Positions 32,900 to 45,891 of a stretch of DNA of 64,000 bases are shown piece after piece. This DNA is from Bostrychus sinensis (taxonomy: Eukaryota > Chordata > Actinopteri > Gobiiformes > Eleotridae). The stretch is taken from contig CM036252.1 in NCBI GenBank assembly GCA_020698575.1, positions 8,708,178 to 8,772,177 on the forward strand. The letters run 5' to 3'. The notes beneath the pieces are model-generated. The model was not told the DNA's origin and did no database searches. It saw only the letters and a program-made list of their open reading frames with translations. The stretch's first letter is position 1; the number at the start of each line of letters is the position of its first letter. Both the position numbers and the translations under genes were made by a program.

Positions 32900-34601
32900 T
32901 TAAAGAGTAACTCACCCCTGGCCCAGGCCTGACTCCGCCCACTGCCAGAGATTGAAAACTGCTCAAAAAGTGGGCAGAGACCTGGCAGAGACAGAGGAGG
33001 AGAACTGAGGAGGAGCGAGGCCTGGTCCTGTGACTGACAGCTGTCAGAGACCTCATGGACCTCCTCCACAGCAGGGGGCGCCAAGTCCCAGAAATGGGGG
33101 GAAAAAAATGCAGGACGTCTGGACTGATGTTTTATGTTCCTTTTATAATAACACAGTTGAAATATTGTGAGAAAGGCGTCGTGCGCCGCCGCAGTAACGT
33201 GTGCGTCAGATCGCGTCTTTATTTACTGGTATTATTTCAGCTGAGAGCTGTTTTTGATCGAATCTCCGCGAGTAAGAAATCGATTGTCATCAAACAAAAA
33301 GTGACTTAAAGCGTGGCAAGTTTAAAACACATCTGTGAAGTCAAATCTCTCCCCAGTGTCACTAATTTGCAGTGTTGGGTTAGTTACTCAAAAAAGTAAC
33401 CAGTTACAGATTACTAGTTACTCTTTTGAAAAGTAATATATTACTTTACTTGGTTACTGACTCGTGAAAATAACTTAGTTACTTTCCTTTTGGATTATTT
33501 CCTAACAGGAAGCCCAAATGAACCCAATTCTAAACAGAAGAAGCCTATAGCCTCACCGTTGCCCTGACCAGCACTGTTATTTTATACAGGCGTTCAAGTT
33601 TTTTTTAGGTGCATTCATTTCAGCAGCAGCGCAGCCTGACACAGCAAATACTGCTCTGTAAGTTCACCTGCCTCTGCTCCTGTGCAGCGTTCAAGTCCTG
33701 TGGACACAGTTTTATTTCACTGCACTGAAGTTAAAATGCAGTTGTTGTTAGCACCAAAGCGGTGCAGGTCTCTTCTGTCCCCGCTGACAGCAGCAGCTGC
33801 ATGCGCCCCGACGCGCGCGGACAGGACGAGTGGCCGCTGCGCGCATAAAGAGGAGCAGAGAAGGGAACGGATGAAAATAAAGTAGAAAACGTATCAGCGC
33901 TATTCGTTTAATGCATTTTCATTCCGTGTCCTTGCGGTAAACTGCAGGTAAATGAAAGTGACTGTAGTGACTGTAACGCAAGTAACTAATTGGGTATTTT
34001 GTTAGTAACTGTAATATTACTTACTGGGGCCTCAAAAGTAACGCGTTACCCCCTGCGTTACTGACAACTGTAATCTCGTTACTTTGTAACGCGTTACTCC
34101 CAACACTGCTAATTTGTAGGTATATACTGTCATTGATCAGGCTCATTATGCCTTATTGTGCGCTGACACACGGGACAGTAGATGCGCAGCCGTGAAAGGG
34201 GAGGGGGGCGGAGGAGACTGAACGGTAAATGCGGGGCTGAGTGGCGTGTTTAGGAAAAAGACCCACACCTGGCAACAGCAGGACTGGGACGAGCGCGCGG
34301 GGGAGAGAGACAGTGAGGGCGTGGAGAGCACGGGCCGTGGGAGGAGATACTCGGCACAGGTGCGGTAAAGTGGTCAAATACTACGTCACAGTTGCCTATC
34401 TGGAACTATTGAGCAGAAATCCCACTGTTTGACCCTAGGAGGGCAGCACTCTGACGGTTTTCACTACAAAATGTGAATTTAGACCTTTTTTTACAAAACA
34501 GTCAAACATAAGACTATAAATAGTGAGATGTATCACTAAAGCCCTGTTTGTACAACTGATCAGCTCAAAAAAAAATGGTGTAGGGGTGAGTTACTCTTTA
34601 A
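32900..34601. mobile_element. TTAA-flanked DNA transposon carrying a nested hAT element
   Basis: Starts TTAA AGAGTAACTCACCCCT and ends AGGGGTGAGTTACTCT TTAA, a perfect 16-bp inverted repeat with TTAA target duplication. It interrupts the 11-bp array, and itself holds the 739-bp element at 33370-34108. No transposase ORF was seen. Kolobok-like by target site. Confidence 0.85.
33370..34108 (-). mobile_element. hAT-type non-autonomous transposon, copy B (nested)
   Basis: Bounded by CAGTGTTGGG and CCCAACACTG, with a perfect 8-bp target duplication CTAATTTG at 33362-33369 and 34109-34116. It is the inverted counterpart of 18497-19236 and lies inside the 32900-34601 element. Confidence 0.92.
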
Positions 34602-34775
34602 GTACTCTTATCTACCTGGTTTAGACCCAGGCTAGACCTGGCTTAGTCCTCATCTTGTCCTAGTTTGCTCCTGTCTTAGTTAGAATCTAGTCCCAGTTTA
34701 GACCTGGTTTAGTCATTTAGTACTGGTCTAGGTCTGGTCTAATCCTGACCTAGACCTGGTTTAGGGTTTTAACTT
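34602..34775 (+). repeat. Divergent 11-bp repeats, right of transposon
   Basis: CTGGTTTAGAC and CCTGGCTTAGT units continue the array interrupted at 32899. Confidence 0.75.
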
Positions 34776-36734
34776 TTGTTCAGGAGACTTTAAAAATCTC
34801 TGCTCATATCTTTATCTCAATCTTTAACTCCATCATCTCAGATTTCACTAATATCGTGCTAATATCACAGCTGCAGTCTGACTTTTTACCACAAGATATC
34901 GTCAAACGCACCAAAAACGCTACTTTATCAATCCACACATTTCTATTTTAGTGCCAGTCTGTTCCTCATGTACTTTCTGAATGCATTTATTTACTTTTTA
35001 CAAACAAAATGTGATCTTCCACATTTCAAACTTATGTTTTTCTGACCTCTAAATCCTTTAAAATCCCACGTTTTTTAGCTTTAACACTTATTTCTGACCT
35101 CTTTATTCACTGCACCCAAAAATACATTTTTTTTTTCTTCTTCTACCAAACCTGATCACATGATAATGCCATGTGACTGGTCATGTGATCTGATGTTTGA
35201 CCTCTGTCAGCCATTTTAATCCCTACAAAGAAAAGTTATTAAGGCACTTCATTTAAAACACTACACCAAAGTTCAACAATAGTCCAAGATCATTTTATTA
35301 TCACACACATTTCCTTCATAAAACCAATAATTATTAAGGCATAAAATATTTAGGAATTAAAATCTTTTAAATATAATTGGATGCACCATTAAAGCTGATA
35401 AGCTTTTTTTAAATTCACAGTTGTACTTAACTTCCATGCACATGATTATTGAAGAAACCGCCACAAAAAACCACCCCAAAAACAAATAGATATTTTTAAG
35501 AAGGGAATTATCAAAGGGCTCCCACAAAATGCTGGTACATATCTCCAAACTCACAACTTCAAAATATGTTTTACAGTGGCTTTATTTGCAGATTTGTAAA
35601 CTAATCTTCCTGCCTCTGACCTGTAAAAAGATGTCTCTTTATAAAGGCGTCGCACAGGAAACACCTCATGTCAGGTAAAAGCACAGACCTCTCTCAGGAC
35701 CTTTGCTTTAACTTTAACCTTTGCTTTGACCCCATTTTTACAGAAAATGCAGATGGCGCTGGTCACAGAAGGATTTCTAAATTTCTACAAAGGCCAAGCA
35801 TATGGCCAAAAAATAAAATCTAGAATTGTTTTCTTTGTTGTCTGACACAAAAAGCTGTTTAAATAACTGTTTATTATTTTTAAATGAAATTATTATAGAG
35901 TTATATTTTTATGCTAAATGTCTGTACAAAAGTGAAGCAGTAGTGTGCGTTACTTTCACAGTGAAGTCTTTTAGTGTTAATCCTCTCTGCTTCTAAAGGC
36001 CAGGTCTATGATCATTTATACTCCATACGAAGCCTTGTTAAAAGACGGTAAAAGCAAAATGGCTAATGTGCAAATAAACACTGTGCTGTTCATTTTGGCC
36101 AAACTGCTGCCGCATCTAAACGAGGACATAACAGAGATAACATGGCTCCTTTCTCTGAGATTAGTGTTTTTAGCATCTGCAGTCTCCACAGTCAGTTTTT
36201 ACCTTTAAACTTGCACATGTAAATGTTTAAAACGGTCATTCATTCACTGCTGACACTACTAACTGCCTCGCACTTCTATGTACAGAGTCTATACTTAAGC
36301 AGCGTTTATATTTCTATAGTATTCTGGATAGTTTTCCTTGTGTTATATTTGCTAACCATTTAAAAAGTCTATTGGCCTACTCTTAAATAATTTTTCTTTA
36401 TTTTATACCTCAGATTTTACGTGTTATTCAGTGCGGACAGTAAAGAAAGAAGATATGTCAAGAAACGTTTTGGAATGCTGAATCTATTGAAGCTGCTCTG
36501 GGCGCTAGCTGTAGCATTAGCCACAGCTCAGGAAACAGCGCAGCTCTCGGACACCAATTTCTGCTAAAATCGTTTTATGTTAGGGCTGTTTTTGACATCA
36601 TCCAATATTAAAAAAGCTAATTAGTCAAATTAATTTGGTTTATCGTCCAGCTCTACTTCTTCATTGTCCAGTGAGCTCTGTTCGGAAGTGGAAAAAGCAT
36701 CGATCCACCTTAAACCAGACATGTCAGAAATATA
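34776..36734. other. Intergenic spacer between converging genes
   Basis: No exon, tandem array or paired transposon end was recognised. ORFs such as the 66-codon one at 36008 show no family resemblance or codon signal. Confidence 0.45.
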
Positions 36735-36740
36735 TTTATT
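36735..36740 (-). promoter_or_regulatory. Candidate CMAS polyadenylation signal
   Basis: AATAAA on the - strand 128 nt after the CMAS stop codon, the nearest canonical hexamer noticed. Confidence 0.45.
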
Positions 36741-36867
36741 GAGAAAAATTGTGACATGTTTAATACTAATTTTATCCACTGTACATGTGGGAGCCCGGAA
36801 TAAAATTATACACCAAAGCAGCATTGTTTCTGGAAGTACTTCTGTGTAGTATAAATGCCTTCATGTA

Positions 36868-37082
36868 TCAACTGCTGGTCAGGTCGATGCGGTCCTGCTC
36901 CAGTTGGGACTTGGCCTTCCGTTTCTGCAGAAGGATGTGCTCTGCGAACTCTCTCACCGCTCCTTTGCCCCCCAGGGAGCGGCAGATGTACTTGGCGCCG
37001 TTTATGGCCACCACCGGCGCGTCGGAGGGGACGGCGCTCAGGCCGGCCAAGTTCAGGCAATTCACGTCCAGCTCGTCGTTTC
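36868..37082 (-). CDS. cmas: CMAS exon 8: C-terminus and stop
   Basis: Encodes GNDELDVNCLNLAGLSAVPS through GGKGAVREFAEHILL to the stop at 36868. Acceptor is CGCCCCAG. Confidence 0.93.
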
Positions 37083-40000
37083 CTGGGGCGAGACAAGAGG
37101 CGGGGGCAGTCAGTAAGGACCACGTTTTCCTCTTTAACATGGCTCCTGTCAGTGGTGGGATAAGCCAGGCAGCAAGAGAACATTTACTCCTCAAAGTCGA
37201 TGTGTTAGAAGCAGAAAAAATGGGTAAGGATTTGAGTTTGACAAGAGCCATAAACTGTACTGTATTTTCCGGAGTATAAGTCAAACTTTTTTTCCATAGT
37301 CTGGCTCAGGGTGTGACGTATACTCAGGTGTGACTTATATATTAAAATATTTCAGGTGTTGGTTAGAGGGCGCTCTAGGCTTGTGTACCAGCATCTGCTG
37401 CACCTGTACCACTGACAATTTAAAATGTAAACATTACCACTAACAACTTAGGCTATAAAGACAACTGAGAAAGAGCGGAATAATTGGAAATGGAACTGAT
37501 GCTGAGTCTGACGACAGCCACGCAGAGGAGGAAGCGGCGCTTCGTCTACCTCCAGAGTTGGCGGAGTTGTTCAGAAGCGACACCGAGGATGAAGAATTTA
37601 AAGGATTTAGTGATTAGGAGTGAGATGGTGAGTTTGGTGAACTTGTTATATTATGTTCTTTATGCTATAGTTATGTGAATAACTGTTAATATATTACGTT
37701 AACATACGAGACACCTATTCAGTTCGTTGTTTATGCTTCATGTAGCTGAATAACCATCAATGTGTTACGTTAGCAAACCACACACCTATTCAGCTGTTGT
37801 TCTCTATTCTATTATTACTATAACTAGTGCGCTGGCACTTTACAAAGGGTACTTGGAATTAAGAAAATATTTGCGATCTTTTCATATTATGCTATTAAAA
37901 TGTATGAAGCAAGCATAAGTGTTTCATTGACGAAAAATTGATTAAAAGGACAGGAAACTACAAAAAATATGACTTGAATAGTTATATAGCTTGTTTCAAA
38001 GAAAAGTTATTCAAATGATGGATTTTTTGAATACTTTTTTGTTATTCTAAAGACAATTTAATATTGAATTTAAGGCAAAAAAAAAGGCCAGAAAATAAGC
38101 CGTTACAATAAACTACGAATCAAATTTTTTTGTACTGATAAACTCAGATGTTTTCTATGAAATTAACACTCATATGAGTAAGGGGGGGTACTCACGGTAA
38201 GACAAAAAAGCCTAGGGGGTACTTGCAACAAAAAAAGGTTAGGAAACACTGCTGTAGACGACTGGGTCAGAGCGTCAGGTGATGCATGCTGGGAAGTGAA
38301 GGCTGAGGCCTGTGAGTGTACCCTGGCCTACCTGACAAACTCTTCTCTTATTCTATACAAAGAAGTTAGTCTGGTACCCCTTCGCTTAAATTTCATTTCT
38401 ACAGGCGGAGTAACCAATCAGAGAAACTACCCGCACTGCCTTTACGATCGACAGGTAGATCACGATCGATAGGTAGATCACGATCGACAGGTTGGCGACC
38501 ACTGGTCTAGTGCTTGCTCCTTTTTTTTGTCTTGTCAGACTTTTTATTGACCCCTTGCTTTGCTGTGCTCCTGAAAATACTCAAAATGGAATTGATTAAC
38601 CAGTCACTCAGTGCTATTGCATATTAACATTTTCTCATTAAGAAAGGTGCACCGGGACCTGCCTGCCCTTCGCTGCGGGCTACACGCGGGACGCCTGGAA
38701 CAGCTGGCAGGTCGTGTGCCTGGAAGGCTTGCTCCAAACTCAGTTTCACTCTACTTTTTTGTGCATGTGACAATAAACCTACCTACATACATTTTTTTTG
38801 TTTTCTTTATTATAAGTTCAGTGTATTTTTAGTGGTCTTTAACATTGTCTTAGAGGTGTAACGATACAAATTTTTTATTCCTACATACAATTATATCGAT
38901 ACACATCCCTCGTATTGAATTATATCGTTTTCTAGGAAGTGCGTATTGATATACACGGAAAATCAATCGATAATATCGGAAATATCATGCAAGCAAATAC
39001 TTTTTATGGATGCAATTTTGGTGTTCTTAAATAAAATGTGAAAAAAATTGCTGTATCTATTGAATTGTTATAAATTAGCTGATGTTGCTCTTTAATTGGC
39101 TCAAAACCATTCTTCATTCATTGTCTTATTTTGTTTAGTATTTTAGTATTAGTTATTTTAAGATACAGTCAGTGCATGAAGTGGACTAACCCATGTAGGC
39201 CACGTCCTTCCAGCTCAGGCCGTCCTTCTTCACCAGAGTCTTCAGATCCTCCAGAGGCTCCTCCCCCACGGCCAGCACCTCACAGCCCACTCTCTTTGAC
39301 AGGGCCTGGGACAGCGCCTGGGCCACGGGGTCCAGGCTGGAGGTCAGCAAGACCACCTGGAAATCAACAGAGAGGCTACTGTGAAATCCAAATCTGCTTT
39401 ATTTATACAGCACATTTTACAAACAAGACAAGTTTCCAAAGTCCTAAAACTACTACTCCATTTAGCTCCATTAAAATAATAAAAAACAGTAAAACTAAAT
39501 AAGAGCAATGCACTAAAATAACAGGTCTAAGCAAGGACTAGAACCATATTAAACAAGACTGAAACGGGACTGAGCTAAAAGCCAGAGAATAAAAATGGGT
39601 CTATTCAACTGTGAGGGCCATCCTGGTGTAAGAGGGGGCAGAGTGTTCCAGTCTCCCCTGGTTTTAGGTCTCGTCTTTGCAACCACGAGCTGGAGCTGGC
39701 CCTCGGACCTCACTGAACGCTAAAAAAAAAAGCATTCCACCTGAACCAAAACACAGGCTTCTTCTGATGGCACTCAGGAGTGCCTGGGATTTTTGGAGAT
39801 GAAAACCACTGAATGTTGTTTAGGTCCGGTTTTGGCCCGGTTTAGGTCCGGTTTTGGCCCGGTTTAGGCCCCGGTTTAGGCCCCGGTTTAGGCCCACTTA
39901 AGCCCCGGTTTAGGCCCCGGTTTAGGCCCACTTAAGCCCCAGTTTAGGCCCCGGTTTAGGCCCACTTAAGCCCCGGTTTAGGCCCCGGTTTAGGCCCCGG

Positions 40001-43000
40001 TTTAGGCCCCGGTTTAGGCCCCGGTTTAGGCCCACTTAAGCCCCGGTTTAGGCCCACTTAAGCCCCGGTTTAGGCCCACTTAAGCCCCGGTTTAGGCCCA
40101 CTTAAGCCCCGGTTTAGGCCCACTTAAGCCCCGGTTTAGGCCCCGGTTTAGGCCCCGGTTTAGGCCCACTTAGGCCCACTTAGGCCCACTTAGGCCCACT
40201 TAGGCCCCGGTTTAGGCCCACTTAGGCCCCGGTTTAGGCCCACTTAAGGCCCACTTAAGGCCCACTTAGGCCCCGGTTTAGGCCCACTTAGGCCCCGGTT
40301 TAGGCCCACTTAGGCCCCGGTTTAGGCCCACTTAGGCCCCGGTTTAGGCCCACTTAGGCCCCGGTTTAGGCCCACTTAGGCCCCGGTTTAGGCCCACTTA
40401 GGCCCCGGTTTAGGCCCACTTAGGCCCCGGTTTAGGCCCACTTAGGCCCCGGTTTAGGCCCACTTAAGCCCCGGTTTAGGCCCACTTAAGCCCCGGTTTA
40501 GGCCCACTTAAGCCCCGGTTTAGGCCCACTTAAGCCCCGGTTTAGGCCCACTTTAGCCCCGGTTCAGGCCCACTTAAGCCCCGGTTCAGGCCCACTTAAG
40601 CCCCGGTTTAGGCCCACTTAAGCCCCGGTTTAGGCCCACTTAAGCCCCGGTTTAGGCCCACTTTAGCCCCGGTTCAGGCCACCTTTAGCCCCGGTTTAGG
40701 CCCACTTAAGCCCCGGTTTAGGCCCACTTAAGCCCCGGTTTAGGCCCACTTAAGCCCCGGTTTAGGCTCACTTAAGCCCCGGTTTAGGCCCACTTAAGCC
40801 CCGGTTTAGGCCCACTTTAGCCCCGGTTCAGGCCACCTTTAGCCCCGGTTCAGGCCCACTTTAGCCCCGGTTCAGGCCCACTTAGGCCCCGGTTCAGGCC
40901 CACTTTAGGCCTGGTTTATTTTCCTCCTGAACCCACCTTGACGCCCTCCTTCTGCAGCATCCTGATCCCGGCCGTGTCTCTGGTGTTTATGGAGATCATC
41001 TCTTCGCCGGAGAGGCTCAGAAAGATCCGGCCCTCGGTCAGGCAGCCGGACACGTTACAGAACATGAGCTTCACCACCTCAGGAGTGTCCCGGCCAAAGT
41101 AACCGTATCTGCAGACGAAATCAACCACAACGGGACAGGTTCAACTCAACAATGGAAACAAGGAAATGCAGGGGAGAAATGTAATTTGAGATAAAGGTTT
41201 CTACTTTGGCAAAGTAAAAACATACAGCAGACAAACTGCTTTTTAAACTGTGGGACTAGTATCACTTCAGGAGTTTCAGTTCAGGTCGAGGTGGTTTCGG
41301 CCTTATTTGGTCCTGAATTCATCCTGGTTTAGACCTGGATTGTCCTGGTTCAGTCCTTGTTTAGCCCTTGTTTAAAACACGTTTGGTCCTGGGTTTAGAC
41401 CTGAATTTGTACTAGTTTAGTCTTGATTTTGTTCTTGTTAGGTTCTAGATCTGTCCTGGTTTAGTCCTGGATTCATCCTGGATTCGTCTTGGCTTTATTG
41501 TAGTTAGGTTCTAGATCTGACCTGGTTGACTCCTGGTTTAGTCCTGGATTAGACCTAGTTTAGTCCTGGATTTAGTCCTGAATTTGTACTAAGTTTAGTC
41601 TTGATTCTGTTCTTGTTAGGTTCTAAATCTAACCTGGTTCTGACCTGCATTCATCCTCGTTTAGTCCTCGTTTAGTCTTAGATTCATCCTGAACTAGCCT
41701 TGGTTTTATTGTAGTTCTAGATCTGACCTGGTTGAGTGCTGGTTCAGTTGTGATTTAGACGTTGTTTAGTCCTGGATTCGTGCTGGTTTAATCTTGGTTT
41801 TATCTTGGTTTTATTCTTGTTTAGATCTTGTTTGGTCCGGGTTATACCTGGATTCATTAAAAGTCCTGGTTTAGTCTTGGTTTAGTCCTGGTTTTGATCT
41901 TGTTTAGTCCTGGTTTTGATCTTGTTTAGACCTAGTTTTGTCCTTGGTTTGTTGTAGTTAGGCTCTAGATTTGACCTGGTGAAGTCCTGGTTTAGACCGT
42001 GTTTAGTCCTGATTTTAAGTCTGACCTTAGAACCCTCTGCTCAGCCACGGGCCAGTCGATGTCCACATCTATGTCCACGCTGTACTCGGGCATCATCTCG
42101 TAGTAGGCCACTTTACCGCCCTGAAATCACAGAGGAACACAAAAACTATTAAAAATGACTGTCTGCTTTTTTGTGATTGAGCGGGAATGGTACGAATTTT
42201 TTGGTCTTGTACTTGCAGCAGAGACTCATTCTCAATCAGCTCTCTGGTGGAGAAGTAGAAGGACCCGTTCTCGCACAGCTCCCCGTCCCAGTCCTGGCGT
42301 CGGGGCCGGTTGTAAGGGTCCAGGTTCAACGGGCAGGTAATCTCTCCGGCTGAAAACACGAGGAGAAGTGGATTATAGTCAGGACTAGACCGGGATGAGA
42401 GCAGGACTGAACCCAGGGCTAAACCCAGGACTAGAGCGGGACTAAACCCAGGGCTAGAGCGGGACTAAACCCAGGACTAGAGCGGGACTAAACCCAGGGC
42501 TAGAGCGGGACTAAACCCAGGGCTAGAGCGGGACTAAACCCAGGACTAGAGCAGGACTAAACCCAGGACTAGAGCAGGACTAAACCCAGGACTAGAGCGG
42601 GACTAAACCCAGGGCTAGAGCAGGACTAGACCCAGGACTAGAGCGGGACTAAACCCAGGACTAGAGCAGGACTAGAGCAGGACTAGACCCAGGACTAGAG
42701 CAGGACTAGAGCAGGACTAAACCCAGGACTAGAGCGGGACTAAACCCAGGGCTAGAGCGGGACTAAACCCAGGACTAGAGCAGGACTAAACCCAGGACTA
42801 GAGCAGGACTAGAGCAGGACTAGACCCAGGACTAGAGCAGGACTAGAGCAGGACTAAACCCAGGACTAGAGCGGGACTAAACCCAGGGCTAGAGCGGGAC
42901 TAAACCCAGGGCTAGAGCGGGACTAAACCCAGGACTAGAGCAGGACTAGAGCAGGACTAGAGCAGGACTAGAGCAGGACTAAACCCAGGGCTAGAGCGGG

Positions 43001-45850
43001 ACTAAACCCAGGGCTAGAGCGGGACTAAACCCAGGACTAGAGCAGGACTAAACCCAGGACTAGAGCAGGACTAAACCCAGGACTAGAGCAGGACTAAACC
43101 CAGGACTAGAGCGGGACTAAACCCAGGGCTAGAGCAGGACTAGACCCAGGACTAGAGCGGGACTAAACCCAGGACTAGAGCAGGACTAAACCCAGGACTA
43201 GAGCAGGACTAGAGCAGGACTAAACCCAGGACTAGAGCAGGACTAGAGCAGGACTAAACCCAGGACTAGAGCAGGACTAGAGCAGGACTAAACCCAGGAC
43301 TAGAGCAGGACTAAACCCAGGACTAGAGCAGGACTAAACCCAGGACTAGAGCAGGACTAGAGCAGGACTAGACCCAGGACTAGAGCGGGACTAAACCCAG
43401 GGCTAGAGCGGGACTAAACCCAGGACTAGAGCAGGACTAAACCCAGGACTAGAGCAGGACTAGAGCAGGACTAGACCCAGGACTAGAGCAGGACTAAACC
43501 CAGGACTAGAGCAGGACTAGACCCAGGACTAGAGCAGGACTAGAGCAGGACTAAACCCAGGACTAGAGCAGGACTAAACCCAGGACTAGAGCAGGACTAG
43601 AGCAGGACTAGAGCAGGACTAGACCCAGGACTAGAGCAGGACTAAACCCAGGACTAGAGCAGGACTAGAGCAGGACTAGAGCAGGACTAGACCCAGGACT
43701 AGAGCAGGACTAAACCCAGGACTAGAGCAGGACTAGAGCAGGACTAGAGCAGGACTAGACCCAGGACTAGAGCAGGACTAAACCCAGGACTAGAGCAGGA
43801 CTAGAGCAGGACTAAACCCAGGACTAGAGCAGGACTAAACCCAGGACTAGAGCAGGACTAAACCCAGGACTAGAGCAGGACTAGAGCAGGACTAAACCCA
43901 GGACTAGAGCAGGACTAAACCCAGGACTAGAGCAGGACTAAACCCAGGACTAGAGCAGGACTAAACCCAGGACTAGAGCAGGACTAGAGCAGGACTAAAC
44001 CCAGGACTAGAGCAGGACTAAACCCAGGACTAGAGCAGGACTAGAGCAGGACTAAACCCAGGACTAGAGCAGGACTAGAGCAGGACTAGACCCAGGACTA
44101 GAGCAGGACTAAACCCAGGACTAGAGCAGGACTAAACCCAGGACTAGAGCAGGACTAAACCCAGGACTAGAGCAGGACTAGACCCAGGACTAGAGCAGGA
44201 CTAGACCCAGGAGTAGGGCAGGACTAAACCCAGGACTAGAGCAGGACTAGAGCAGGACTAGAGTAGGACTAAACCCAGGACTAGACCCAGGAGTAGGGCA
44301 GGACTAGAGGAGGACTAGCGAAGGTCTAAACTAGGCCTAAACCAAGGACTAAACCAGGGCTAAAACAAGACTAGACCAAGACTAAACTAAAACTAGACCA
44401 GGACTAAACCAAAAACTAAACCAAGCCTCAACCAGGCCTAAACCAAGCCTAATGCAAGACCAAACCAGGATTAAGCTAAAACTAGACCAGGCTAAGACTA
44501 GACCAAGACTAACCCAGACCCAAAACAAAGGACAAAAACCAGAACTAAATAAACCAAACCTTATCCAGGGTTAAAACTAGGACGATACCAACAACTCAAC
44601 CAAACCTCAATGGTCTGGTCATCTCTCCGGCCAGTTTTAGATAACTCAGTCCTGGTTTAGGTCCATTTTACACCCGCTTTGGGCCCAGATTAGTTCTAGT
44701 TAAGGGTCCAGTCTTGTTCAGGTTTAGGCCCAGTTCAGTCTCAGTTTAGGTCCAGTTTTTTCTCCCTGATCATTTCATTATGCCCCATTTGTTTTACCAC
44801 TTTTATGTCACATGCTGCATTGTATTTTTTATTTCTTTATTGATTCACCACTTCCACATGTAACACCTTTCACTTGTACTCTCTCTGTGTAAATGTGACT
44901 TCTCTACATATTTTTGTTTTTTTTTTAAATTTTATTTACAAACCATGACATGAACCGTGTGCATACAAATTATGCCACAAACTCTTTTGTGGAAATTCAT
45001 ACTGTCTTCTTAAGTAAACTACTGTTCAAAAGTTTCTTTTTGTCAGACAGGAGTGTTTTTTTCAGTAACTGTCTGAGTCTTGTATGAGGTTTTGTTGGTG
45101 TGTTTATGTTGTGTTTTCATGGCCCTCTGTATACGTTTTGTGACCCCCGGATGTAAGGAAGTGTAACTATTGCAGGTTAAACCTAAGGACAAAATAAAGA
45201 ACAAAAATGTGACGTTATATACGAAATACCATGTCTATCATGCAACAAAACATACATAGGAGAAACAGGTAGGACATTTGGAACACGGAAGGAGGAACAG
45301 CAGACAGAATGTGAAAAGGAAACATCAAACGGACAAACAAGAGCGATCAAAGAATAAGCAGAACAAGAAAATCTCAAATCAGCCACATCCGACCACTGTA
45401 AAAGGAAAAATCATGTCATGGACTGGAACAAAGCCAGGGTCATCCGTGCTGAAAGCAACAAGTACCATCGCTGGATCAGGGAGGCCACTGAAATTAGGAA
45501 ACGGGCACCAGGGACGATGAACCGGGACGAGGGAGCCTACACCTTATCCCACACCTGGGATGTGGTCCTGGAGAGGGTGTCAGACAGTAGGGGGCATAAG
45601 CTTTCCCTACTGTCTGACAAAACAACATAAGCAGCCTACAAGACACGTAAGAGAGATCACGCTTCTGACGAAGGCTACAGGAAGAAGCCGAAACTAGGAA
45701 AGCAGGTAAACAAAATACTCCTGTCTGACAGATGCCACAAACTCGGCATTGTTAGCAAGAAAAAAGAACAGTCTGTAATAACACAAACAAGTCGAACAGG
45801 TTTATTGCCCGATGGGTATTAGCGCTGGTCATGTAATATTCACAACGATT

Positions 45851-45891
<41 letters not shown>

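Noticed and set aside
36008..36208. 66-codon ORF in the intergenic spacer
   Set aside because: No family resemblance, no splice context and composition like its AT-rich surroundings.
37484..37678. The 64-codon MEMELMLSLTTATQ ORF, also at 21652 and 46209, as a conserved gene
   Set aside because: It lies in a different frame from the acidic RSDTEDEEF frame of the same MITE and is a shadow carried by transposon copies.
39825..40915. Interstitial telomere repeat (TTTAGG-like)
   Set aside because: GGTTTAGGCCCC and CACTTAAGCCC units are 11-12 bp and do not match vertebrate TTAGGG. They are variants of the local 11-bp family.
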